NCBI GenBank assembly: GCA_902767145.1
Contig: CACXGG010000013.1
Span: forward strand, 1 to 12,485
Length of the DNA: 12,485 nucleotides
DNA from: Oscillospiraceae bacterium
GTDB lineage: Bacteria > Bacillota > Clostridia > Saccharofermentanales > Saccharofermentanaceae
Direction: 5' to 3'
Shown: positions 6,571 through 12,302 of the stretch, piece by piece
How the letters are laid out: each line of letters opens with the position of its first letter
How positions within the stretch are numbered: the first letter of the stretch is position 1
Translations under genes and position numbers: made by a program
The notes under the pieces: generated by a model
The model's input: the letters and a program-made list of their open reading frames with translations, nothing else
Told to the model about the DNA's origin: nothing
The model's database searches: none

Positions 6571-6798
6571 ATGGATGAATTATTAAAGATCATGTCCGCA
6601 GTAAGACCTGATATCGATTTCGAGAATGAGACAAAGCTCATCGACGACGAGCTCCTTGATTCTTTTGATATCATCTCCATCGTCAGCGACGTAAATGATG
6701 AGTTCGATGTGGATATCAATGTGGACGATCTTCTGCCTGAGAACTTTAATTCCGCGGCAGCTCTTTATGAACTGATCACAAAGCTTCAGGAAAGCTGA
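6571..6798 (+). CDS. Acyl/aminoacyl carrier protein
   Basis: This is a 75-residue, strongly acidic four-helix carrier protein. The LLDSFDI motif places the phosphopantetheine-accepting serine at Ser31 at the start of helix II, which continues as IISIVSDVNDEFDVDI. FDI replaces the DSL of fatty-acid ACPs and is more like DltC-type or specialised carriers. The ribosome site AGGAGGG at 6557-6563 is the strongest of the cassette, fitting the high copy needed of a carrier. It closes the ANL-acyltransferase-ACP operon and is followed by a large palindrome. Confidence 0.9.
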   Translation: MDELLKIMSAVRPDIDFENETKLIDDELLDSFDIISIVSDVNDEFDVDINVDDLLPENFNSAAALYELITKLQES

Positions 6799-6813
6799 GA
6801 GATCTGGTAATCC

Positions 6814-6887
6814 GGTGACAAATGGGGACGGTTCTCTACTGTCACGCAAATGCGTGACATAAAGAGAACCGTCCCCTCGTTGTCACC
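6814..6887. repeat. Nested palindrome of the GGGGACGGTTCTC (REP/MITE-like) type
   Basis: Three perfect nested stems form one 74-base element: GGTGACAA (6814-6821) with TTGTCACC (6880-6887), GGGGACGGTTCTCT (6824-6837) with AGAGAACCGTCCCC (6863-6876), and GTCACGCA (6841-6848) with TGCGTGAC (6851-6858), with small bulges between them. From memory, GGGGACGGTTCTC palindromes flanked by TGAC/GTCA recur in many bacterial genomes, often beside IS200-like TnpA_REP (Y1) transposases, so this is probably a dispersed repetitive extragenic palindrome mobilised in trans. It lies between convergent genes and may also act as a transcription barrier; on the + strand it is followed by TTTCTT. Confidence 0.8.
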
Positions 6888-6891
6888 TTTC

Positions 6892-8031
6892 TTATACTTC
6901 CGAATAGCTTCCCAGGAAGGTGAAGGCAGCCGGGTCATTGTCCAGCTGGCATAGCAGGGTCACAAAGGGTTCTGAGTAGATCGAGGCATCCACATCCAGA
7001 TAGAACATGAACTCGAAGTCCCTTCCGGAGATGGGCCTTGATTCGATCTTCGTAAGGTTAAGTCCCAGAGAGGAAAATCTTGCCAGGGTGTTGGAAAGGG
7101 ATCCGGGAGTGTGGTCCAGGGCCAGCATGATGGAAGCCTTGTTAGCGCCGGGATAGATCTCCAGATCCTTGGAGATGCAGATGAACCTGGTGTAGTTATG
7201 ATCGCTGTTCTGGATATCGTCCCTGATCACTTCAAGGCCATAGAGTGCAGAACAGTCCTGGGAGGAGATGGCAGCGATATCTGTCCTGTCGGAGTCTGCC
7301 ACCGCCTGTGCGGCCATGGCAGTGTTTTCCACTACCGTGACCTTGATGTCCCTGTTATCCTTGAGGAACCTGGAGCACTGGCCCAGGGCCTGCTCGTGGG
7401 AGACGATCTCCTTTATATCCTTGAATTCTGTTCCGGGCTTGGCCAGGAGACGGTGGCTTATCTGAAGCTTAAGGGACCTGATGATGTGGAACCTGTGTGA
7501 CTTCATAAGATCGTACACCTGGGTAACTGAACCGTAGGAGCTGTTCTCGATGGGGAGAAGGCCGTATTTGCAGAAACCGCTCTCAACCGCCTGGAATACT
7601 CCGTCGAAGGTCCTGAAGTACATGATGTCAGCACCGGGGAAGAGCTTGTCTGCCGCGATCTGTGAATATGCTCCCTCAACGCCCTGGCATGCCACAAGAG
7701 CGTTCTTGGGAAACTCTTTGGGAGTCTCCTTCAGGGCTTTGGCGATGATGTCTGCCAGCTCCGATCTCTTTGTAAGATTTGATGCGCTGTAGGAATGGGA
7801 AAGGTTAAACAGGGTCTGGAACATTACTCTCTCGCAGCTCTCGAGACTGGGGTCGCCGTCGTACTCTATGCCGTTTAGGATTTCCCTCTCGTATCTTCTT
7901 CCTGCAAGAGCTGCTTCGCTCCTTGTCATAACTGATTCAGATTCAGTGGTGAGCTTGAGCCTCTTTTCCACCAGTTCTGAGATCTCCCTGTCGATCCTTG
8001 CGATCTCGTTCTGTGTTTCCTGACTTACCAT
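6892..8031 (-). CDS. pheA: P-protein: chorismate mutase-like domain, prephenate dehydratase, ACT domain
   Basis: The 379-residue protein has the P-protein layout for phenylalanine synthesis (chorismate to prephenate to phenylpyruvate). Residues 5-85 are an AroQ-type chorismate mutase helix bundle. Residues 110-290 are prephenate dehydratase, with GVEGAYSQIAA (117-127), IENSSYGSV (161-169), SHEQALGQC (211-219) and the catalytic NYTRF motif (Thr281). Residues 298-376 are an ACT domain with TPGSLSNTL and ESRP (330-333), the usual Phe-binding feedback site. Aligned by eye with the E. coli enzyme, mutase Arg11, Lys39 and Gln88 correspond to Gln7, Met35 and Ser82, while Arg28 is Arg24, so mutase activity is doubtful. 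AAGGAG (complement of 8039-8044), seven bases upstream, fixes the start. A Phe-rich leader and attenuator precede it. Confidence 0.95.
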   Translation of the reverse strand: MVSQETQNEIARIDREISELVEKRLKLTTESESVMTRSEAALAGRRYEREILNGIEYDGDPSLESCERVMFQTLFNLSHSYSASNLTKRSELADIIAKALKETPKEFPKNALVACQGVEGAYSQIAADKLFPGADIMYFRTFDGVFQAVESGFCKYGLLPIENSSYGSVTQVYDLMKSHRFHIIRSLKLQISHRLLAKPGTEFKDIKEIVSHEQALGQCSRFLKDNRDIKVTVVENTAMAAQAVADSDRTDIAAISSQDCSALYGLEVIRDDIQNSDHNYTRFICISKDLEIYPGANKASIMLALDHTPGSLSNTLARFSSLGLNLTKIESRPISGRDFEFMFYLDVDASIYSEPFVTLLCQLDNDPAAFTFLGSYSEV

Positions 8032-8057
8032 GTTTTTTCTCCTTTTCCGTTTCCATC

Positions 8058-8091
8058 AAAAAAGCTCCACAGCGGTCTCACTGTGAAGCTT
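8058..8091 (-). terminator. Attenuator (intrinsic terminator) upstream of pheA
   Basis: On the - strand, AAGCTTCACAG (complement of 8081-8091) pairs with CTGTGGAGCTT (complement of 8062-8072) in an 11-bp stem with one G-U pair and an 8-base loop. A run of six U (complement of 8058-8063) follows at once. It lies after the leader ORF and before the pheA ribosome site, where an attenuator must be. Confidence 0.88.
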
Positions 8092-8120
8092 ATTGCGGTA
8101 CTTGTTTATCTACTCACAAT
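8080..8120 (-). promoter_or_regulatory. Candidate antiterminator of the pheA attenuator
   Basis: ATTGTGAG (complement of 8113-8120) can pair with TTCACAGT (complement of 8080-8087) with six Watson-Crick and two G-U pairs. This would use up the 5' arm of the terminator. ATTGTGAG begins just three bases after the leader stop codon. A ribosome that finishes the leader would cover it and let the terminator form, whereas one stalled at Phe codons would leave it free. The leader segment TTTCAC (complement of 8131-8136) could compete for the same GTGAG. Confidence 0.55.
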
Positions 8121-8123
8121 CTT

Positions 8124-8210
8124 TCAGGCAGTGAAACCGGACTTCGTTTTCGTAAAGAAAAACTCGAAGCCTGCAAAAAATCCAAAACCTGTAAAGACAT
8201 TGTGTTTCAT
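8124..8210 (-). CDS. pheL: Phenylalanine-rich leader peptide of pheA (28 residues)
   Basis: The - strand ORF starts MKHNVFTGFGFFAGFE and continues with FFF and a final GF before TGA (complement of 8124-8126). Nine of 28 residues are Phe (6, 9, 11, 12, 15, 17, 18, 19, 26), six of them encoded by TTT. It sits between a strong promoter and an intrinsic terminator in front of the phenylalanine gene pheA, exactly as PheL does in enterobacteria, whose peptide also begins MKH. The symbol is by analogy of function. The expected reaction is ribosome stalling when Phe-tRNA is scarce, which prevents termination. No Shine-Dalgarno precedes the ATG, and the -10 box ends only seven bases before it, so the leader seems to be translated from a leaderless 5' end. 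Confidence 0.85.
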   Translation of the reverse strand: MKHNVFTGFGFFAGFEFFFTKTKSGFTA

Positions 8211-8217
8211 GGGGTTG

Positions 8218-8246
8218 ATTATAAGACACGTTTTTTCGTTATGCAA
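8218..8246 (-). promoter_or_regulatory. pheA promoter
   Basis: On the - strand TTGCAT (complement of 8241-8246), a 17-bp spacer and a perfect TATAAT (complement of 8218-8223) form a good sigma-A type promoter. The usual start point, about seven bases downstream, falls at or next to the leader-peptide ATG. A GGTGAAA/TTTCACC inverted repeat (8262-8268 and 8293-8299) lies just upstream. Confidence 0.8.
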
Positions 8247-8349
8247 CAGGAAATCCAAAGCGGTGAAATATCAGCCATAATTACTATTGAATTTTCACCT
8301 GAAATTATACAAAATCTTATTAGACTTAGTGAAAAGGGAGAACAGGAAT

Positions 8350-8607
8350 ATGCATTATACATATCTGCCCAAGGGCGTTTGTTCCGTAAAGATAGACTTC
8401 GAGATCAACGATGATGTGATCTCTGACGTAGCTTTCACCGCCGGATGTAACGGTAACCTCAAGGCTATCTCCAAGCTGGTGGACGGAATGAAAGTAGATG
8501 ACATCGAGAGGATCCTTCTGGGAAATACCTGCGGCATGAAGGGCACATCCTGTGCTGACCAGTTTGCAAAGGCAGTCCGTGAGGCCTCCGACAGCATGAA
8601 GGGCTGA
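8350..8607 (+). CDS. TSCPD-domain protein, TIGR03905 type
   Basis: The 85-residue protein matches the small TSCPD family of clostridia: MHYTYLPKGVCSVKIDFEI at the N-terminus, the VAFTAGCNGNLKAISKLVDGM core (residues 29-49) and the GNTCGMKGTSCADQ motif, in which Ala replaces the family Pro. The conserved cysteines (11, 35 and the two in CGMKGTSC) suggest metal or cofactor binding. The domain also occurs at the C-terminus of some class II ribonucleotide reductases; the function of the stand-alone form is unknown. I chose ATG 8350, because GGGAG at 8336-8340 is well placed and family members start here; an in-frame ATG-less extension to TTG 8287 is unlikely. The next gene begins four bases after its stop. 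Confidence 0.88.
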   Translation: MHYTYLPKGVCSVKIDFEINDDVISDVAFTAGCNGNLKAISKLVDGMKVDDIERILLGNTCGMKGTSCADQFAKAVREASDSMKG

Positions 8608-8611
8608 TCAC

Positions 8612-9730
8612 ATGGCTGATACCATCAAGTGTCCCAACTGTACCGCCAATCTGGTATTTGATGCTGATACCCAGAAGCTGGTCTGCGATTTCTGCGGAGC
8701 GTCTTTCCTTCCTGACGAACTGACATTTATCCCGGAGGAGACAAAGGACCACCCTGAGGAGATGAAGAAGCCTGAAGAGACATCTGAAGTCTCTTCAGAA
8801 AAAGCAGCCCCTTCGGAGGAGGAAGCTCCTGAGATCTCAACCGACGATTATTCCCAGTTTGTATGTAATGCCTGTGGTGCGGCAGTCATAACTGACAAGA
8901 CCACCAGCGCATCCTTCTGCGCCTTCTGCGGATCTCCGGCACTTATCGGCCAGAGGCTTACAAATGAGTTCCGCCCCAAGTATATTATCCCTTTCGCCTA
9001 TGGCAGGGAGAAGGCGATCCAGAAATTCTTTTCCTGGTGCAAAGGCGGAAGATATACTCCCATCAGCTTCGTATCTGACAAGAATATCGAGAAGCTCACA
9101 GGGCTTTATGTTCCCTTCTGGCTCTTTGATATAGACGGACATATGGACTTCAGCGGTACCGGTATCGATGTCAACGTGGTCAGTACCGGTTCTAAGACCG
9201 TCACCACCACCAAGTATTATGATGTGAAGAGAAAAGGGACACATCACTGGCAGAGGATCCCCCTGGATGCGGAGACAAAGATAGACGACAAGCTCATGGA
9301 GGCCATCGAGCCCTTTAATTACAAGGGCCTTCGAAACTATGACTTTAAATATATCCCGGGATTCTTCGCGGATACATATGACCTTAAGCCCAAAGATCTG
9401 GATCAGAGGATCAGGGACAGGGCAAAGGCATATATGAAGGAAGAGTTCAAGTTGAGTACCAAGAACTATGACAGGATGTCAGACGTTAAGGACAACAGTA
9501 CGTACGGGGAGCCCAAGGCCGAACTTGCCCTCCTTCCCGTGTGGTTCCTGAGCTACAAGTATCTGGGCAAGAAATATCAGTTCGCCATGAACGGACAGTC
9601 CGGCGAAGTCGCAGGAACACCTCCCATCAGCATGGTCAAGAGATTCATATTATTCTCTGTCCTGCTGGCGGTACTGGCCGTGATCACCAAGATCATAGTC
9701 GGACTTATGCTGGGAGGTTATGTCGGATGA
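8612..9730 (+). CDS. Double zinc-ribbon membrane-anchored protein
   Basis: The 372-residue protein has two zinc ribbons of the CxxC-CxxC kind: Cys7/10/25/28 at the N-terminus (CPNC, CDFCGA, TFIIB-like) and Cys85/88/103/106 (CNACGAA, CAFCGS). A Glu/Pro/Ser-rich linker (about 40-80) separates them. A large beta-rich domain follows (about 120-335), with LYVPFWLFDIDGHMDFSG and LLPVWFLSYKYLGKKYQFAMNGQSGEVAG. One transmembrane helix ends the protein (about 344-367). Proteins of this design are widespread in Firmicutes next to TPM-domain genes, as here; none has a role I can state with confidence. Its TGA overlaps the next ATG (ATGA), implying translational coupling. Confidence 0.85.
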   Translation: MADTIKCPNCTANLVFDADTQKLVCDFCGASFLPDELTFIPEETKDHPEEMKKPEETSEVSSEKAAPSEEEAPEISTDDYSQFVCNACGAAVITDKTTSASFCAFCGSPALIGQRLTNEFRPKYIIPFAYGREKAIQKFFSWCKGGRYTPISFVSDKNIEKLTGLYVPFWLFDIDGHMDFSGTGIDVNVVSTGSKTVTTTKYYDVKRKGTHHWQRIPLDAETKIDDKLMEAIEPFNYKGLRNYDFKYIPGFFADTYDLKPKDLDQRIRDRAKAYMKEEFKLSTKNYDRMSDVKDNSTYGEPKAELALLPVWFLSYKYLGKKYQFAMNGQSGEVAGTPPISMVKRFILFSVLLAVLAVITKIIVGLMLGGYVG

Positions 9731-10584
9731 GTAAAAAAGCAAAGACAACAAAGATCGGGAACGGCAAGGAGATCAAAAAGAGCATCTGGGGAGATTTCTC
9801 ATTCCTTTCAGTGGGAGCACTCCTTCTCATAATCCTTCTGTTCCTCACGTGTACCGGTATCTACTTCTACATGATCCAGATCCCCAAGAAGAAGGTGGTC
9901 CTGGATGACGATGCCAATATCTTCAGCAGACAGGAAGAAAAGGAGTTGGAGGAACTGGCCAATAAGTTAAAGAAGGACAAGGGCATCAACGTGGTCATCG
10001 TCACTACCCGCGACAAGGGCAGGGGATATGACAACAGCGATGAGGACTGTGCCAGGTTCGCAGCTGACTACTATGCAGACAAGGCCATAAGCGGCCAGTT
10101 CCAGGATAATTCCGGAATATGCATCCTGGTGGACCTGACCCTGGACTACAGCGGCGGAAGGTTCTTCTGGCTCTATACATACGGAACGGCCTACTATACC
10201 ATCGATGACGATGAGGCATATGATATCTTCTACAAGTTCAAGAGCGAACTCAGCGACGAGCAGTATTACGATGCTATAGAGGGTATCCTGGGAAAGATCG
10301 GCAAATATGATTTCGACAGCGGAGCGGTCTCCCTCATGAACGGACTGATCATAATCGTCCCCGCAGGATTAGCACTTCTTATCGCAGTCTTTATCACAGC
10401 TCCCAAGAGGCTCGATAAGGCGCCTGTTTCCAGTAAGTACAGATCATCTTCCGATGATGTGAACAATGTGGATGAATTCCTGAGAAAGACTGTGGTGGTA
10501 ACATCCAACAGCTCCTCCGGCGGCGGAGGAGGCGGTGGTGGCGGCGGAGGCGGCCACAGCGGCGGAGGCGGAGGACGCTTCTGA
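9727..10584 (+). CDS. TPM-domain (DUF477) membrane protein with polyglycine tail
   Basis: The start is ATG 9727, overlapping the previous stop by four bases. A longer in-frame reading from 9541 would lie inside the upstream gene and lacks sense. The 285-residue protein has a cytoplasmic basic N-terminus, a transmembrane helix (about 27-50), a TPM domain (about 58-192) with DDANIFSRQEEKELEELANKL, INVVIVTTRDKGR and SGICILVDLTLD, a second membrane helix (about 203-224), a Ser-rich linker and a tail of 12 Gly, His-Ser, five Gly and Arg-Phe. Such GGGxSGGGG tails are usual in bacterial TPM proteins. TPM domains act as phosphatases in plants (TLP18.3) or in membrane assembly and repair; the zinc-ribbon neighbour is probably a functional partner. 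Confidence 0.88.
   Translation: MSKKAKTTKIGNGKEIKKSIWGDFSFLSVGALLLIILLFLTCTGIYFYMIQIPKKKVVLDDDANIFSRQEEKELEELANKLKKDKGINVVIVTTRDKGRGYDNSDEDCARFAADYYADKAISGQFQDNSGICILVDLTLDYSGGRFFWLYTYGTAYYTIDDDEAYDIFYKFKSELSDEQYYDAIEGILGKIGKYDFDSGAVSLMNGLIIIVPAGLALLIAVFITAPKRLDKAPVSSKYRSSSDDVNNVDEFLRKTVVVTSNSSSGGGGGGGGGGGGHSGGGGGRF
10519..10575 (+). repeat. GGN tract encoding the polyglycine tail
   Basis: Codons for Gly265-276 and Gly279-283 form a GGC/GGA/GGT tract broken by CACAGC (His-Ser). The mix of synonymous codons suggests that selection keeps the glycines rather than recent slippage. The tract could still vary in length between strains. Confidence 0.8.
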
Positions 10585-10597
10585 TAACAGGCTTACC

Positions 10598-11392
10598 ATG
10601 GAAAGAAACGAAAAGATCATGATAATGATAGCGACGCACAAAGAGTATCCGCTCCCGGAGAGCGGATGCTTTCTGCCTGTCTGGGCGGGATCTTCTGTGT
10701 CGTCCGCAGATCTTTCATACCAGAGGGATGATGAAGGGGAGAATATCTCCTCCTTAAATCCCGGATTCTGCGAACTGACAGTCCTTTACTGGGGATGGAA
10801 GAACCTCCCCGGGTGTGAGTTCATTGGTCTTGAACACTACAGAAGAAGGTTCGGGAAAAAGGGAGAGGATATCTCTTCTGAGGAGCTTGAAAAGGCTGCA
10901 GGCGAAGGCGTGGCTCTTTTCGTGCCCCAAAAGAGAAGATATCTCATAGAGTCCTTAAGGTCCCACTACTGTCATACCCACAGTGAGGAACATCTGAAGG
11001 TCATGGATCAGGTGGTGCTGACGAAGCACCCTGAGATGAAGGAGTCCTATGACAGGGCGCTTAAGAGGACTTACGGATATATGTTCAACATGATGATCGC
11101 CAGAAGGGATGTGCTGGATGAGTACTGCACCTGGCTCTTCGATCTCCTTTTCGAGATACGGGAGAAGACAGATGTGACAGGCCTTTCCTCCTACGATGCA
11201 AGACTTTACGGAAGACTGTCGGAGCTCCTTTTCAATGTGTGGGTCGAGCACAAGATCTCAAGCGGTGTACTCAAGGCATCAGAAGTCAGGGAGATCCCTT
11301 ATTACAATACCGAGAAGACCAACTGGATGAGAAAAGGCGGGTCTTTTCTCAAGGCGAAGTTTCTTGGCAGGAAGTATTCGGGAAGTTTCTGA
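10598..11392 (+). CDS. DUF4422 family glycosyltransferase-like protein
   Basis: The 264-residue protein has the hallmarks of DUF4422 proteins from capsular and exopolysaccharide clusters: IMIMIATHKEYPLP at the N-terminus (residues 7-20), NPGFCELTVLYWGWKNL (54-70), the diagnostic IGLEHYRRRFG (76-86), YGYMFNMMIARRDVLDEYC (159-177) and RLYGRLSELLFNVWV (202-216). The family is thought to transfer sugars, but its chemistry is not firmly known to me. I prefer ATG 10598, since the frame upstream to 10535 only reads the glycine tract of the preceding gene out of frame. The ribosome site is weak. It lies 13 bases after the TPM gene but fits functionally with the exporter downstream. Confidence 0.88.
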   Translation: MERNEKIMIMIATHKEYPLPESGCFLPVWAGSSVSSADLSYQRDDEGENISSLNPGFCELTVLYWGWKNLPGCEFIGLEHYRRRFGKKGEDISSEELEKAAGEGVALFVPQKRRYLIESLRSHYCHTHSEEHLKVMDQVVLTKHPEMKESYDRALKRTYGYMFNMMIARRDVLDEYCTWLFDLLFEIREKTDVTGLSSYDARLYGRLSELLFNVWVEHKISSGVLKASEVREIPYYNTEKTNWMRKGGSFLKAKFLGRKYSGSF

Positions 11393-11443
11393 TCCTTAGG
11401 GTAAAATCTACAGTTTAGAGCAGCTGAAACATCTATAAATTGG

Positions 11444-11467
11444 GTATCATGTGAATTTGTTTGATAC
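11444..11467 (+). promoter_or_regulatory. Dyad overlapping the exporter -35 box (possible operator)
   Basis: GTATCA (11444-11449) and TGATAC (11462-11467) form a perfect inverted repeat around a 12-base centre that includes the -35 hexamer. The layout is that of a repressor site, but a 6-bp dyad can arise by chance. Confidence 0.35.
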
Positions 11468-11485
11468 TAATAATAAGGGTATAAT
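11457..11485 (+). promoter_or_regulatory. Promoter of the polysaccharide ABC exporter
   Basis: TTGTTT (11457-11462), a 17-bp spacer and a perfect TATAAT (11480-11485) lie immediately before the permease ATG at 11494. Only eight bases separate the -10 box from the start codon and none resembles a ribosome site, which predicts an mRNA with almost no 5' leader. Confidence 0.75.
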
Positions 11486-11493
11486 ATCCCCGT

Positions 11494-12291
11494 ATGGAAA
11501 GCATAGGAAAGTCAATAAAGAGAACTGCCGGTAATCTCCGCAAGAATAAGTTCCTTTTCGAGGAGCTTGTAAAGAGGGATTTCGAGCAGAAGTACAAGAG
11601 GACCATCCTGGGAATGGGATGGAGTGTATTGGCTCCCCTTTTACAGCTCCTTGTCATGAAGATCGTGTTCACCGAATTCTTCGGAAAGAACACTCCCCAC
11701 TTCACCATGTACCTTCTTTCAGGTAACGTGGTAATGAGCTATTACAAGGAAGCTACCAAGAACGGAATGACCAGCCTTGTGAGCAATTCATCCATCATCA
11801 CCAAGATCAATGTGCCCAAGTATCTCTTCCTGTTCTCAAAGAATGTGTCGGCCCTGGTAAATATGGGCCTTACCATGATCGTATTCTTCTTTTTCTGCAT
11901 TATCGATCACATCACTTTCCATGTTAATTTCGTAATGCTCCTCTATCCTATAATCTGTCTTCTGATCCTGAACCTGGGCGTGGGTATGATCCTTTCCGCC
12001 CTCTACGTATTCTTCAGGGACATCACATATCTCTACGATATCTTCCTTACGATCCTTACATATCTGTCGGCTATCTTCTATACCATCGACAGGTTCCCGG
12101 AAAAAGTCCAGAGGATGTTCCTCCTGAATCCGGTATATGTCATCATCAAGTACTTCCGTGTACTGGTAATAGACGGTCAGGTGCCGTCCCTGCAGTATCA
12201 TATGCTCTGCATGGGATATGCGCTCTTCTTCTTTATCATCGGCTGTATCTTCTACAAGGCCTTTAATAAGAGATTCGTATACTACTTCTAA
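11494..12291 (+). CDS. ABC-2 type polysaccharide export permease
   Basis: The 265-residue protein is a Wzm/TagG-like permease that, with its ATPase, flips lipid-linked polysaccharide or teichoic acid to the cell surface. The family entry motif LFEELVKRDFEQKYKRTILGMGW (residues 21-43) leads into six membrane segments (about 42-61, 73-85, 110-138, 146-173, 178-198, 236-255). The conserved SALYVFFRDITYLYDIFLTILTYLSAIFYTIDRFPE block (168-203) precedes the LLNPVYVIIKYFR motif (210-222). Its length is normal for the family and ATG 11494 gives the expected N-terminus. There is no Shine-Dalgarno, so it is a candidate for leaderless translation. The ATPase gene starts 11 bases after its stop. Confidence 0.92.
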   Translation: MESIGKSIKRTAGNLRKNKFLFEELVKRDFEQKYKRTILGMGWSVLAPLLQLLVMKIVFTEFFGKNTPHFTMYLLSGNVVMSYYKEATKNGMTSLVSNSSIITKINVPKYLFLFSKNVSALVNMGLTMIVFFFFCIIDHITFHVNFVMLLYPIICLLILNLGVGMILSALYVFFRDITYLYDIFLTILTYLSAIFYTIDRFPEKVQRMFLLNPVYVIIKYFRVLVIDGQVPSLQYHMLCMGYALFFFIIGCIFYKAFNKRFVYYF

Positions 12292-12302
12292 CGGGGTCGG
12301 AT

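Noticed and set aside
8032..8217. T-box riboswitch upstream of pheA
   Set aside because: A GTACCGC string (complement of about 8094-8100) recalls part of the T-box core, but the full AGGGTGGNACCGCG motif is absent. The transcript from the mapped promoter is too short for a stem I with specifier loop, and the Phe-rich ORF explains the region better.
8083..8280. + strand ORF of 65 codons (MKLIAVLVYLL...)
   Set aside because: It looks like a signal peptide at first, but its codons are the antisense of the terminator and the Phe-rich leader (Phe TTT read backwards gives Lys AAA). No ribosome site precedes it.
7998..8414. + strand ORF of 138 codons spanning the pheA 5' end and leader
   Set aside because: It overlaps the pheA start, its promoter and the attenuator on the other strand, lacks a ribosome site and runs into the TSCPD gene. 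It is a shadow frame.
9541..9726. N-terminal extension of the TPM protein
   Set aside because: It lies wholly inside the zinc-ribbon gene in another frame, and the ATGA overlap at 9727 gives a normal TPM protein N-terminus.
10535..10597. N-terminal extension of the DUF4422 protein (Ala/Glu-rich)
   Set aside because: It is the GGN tract of the TPM gene read in another frame.
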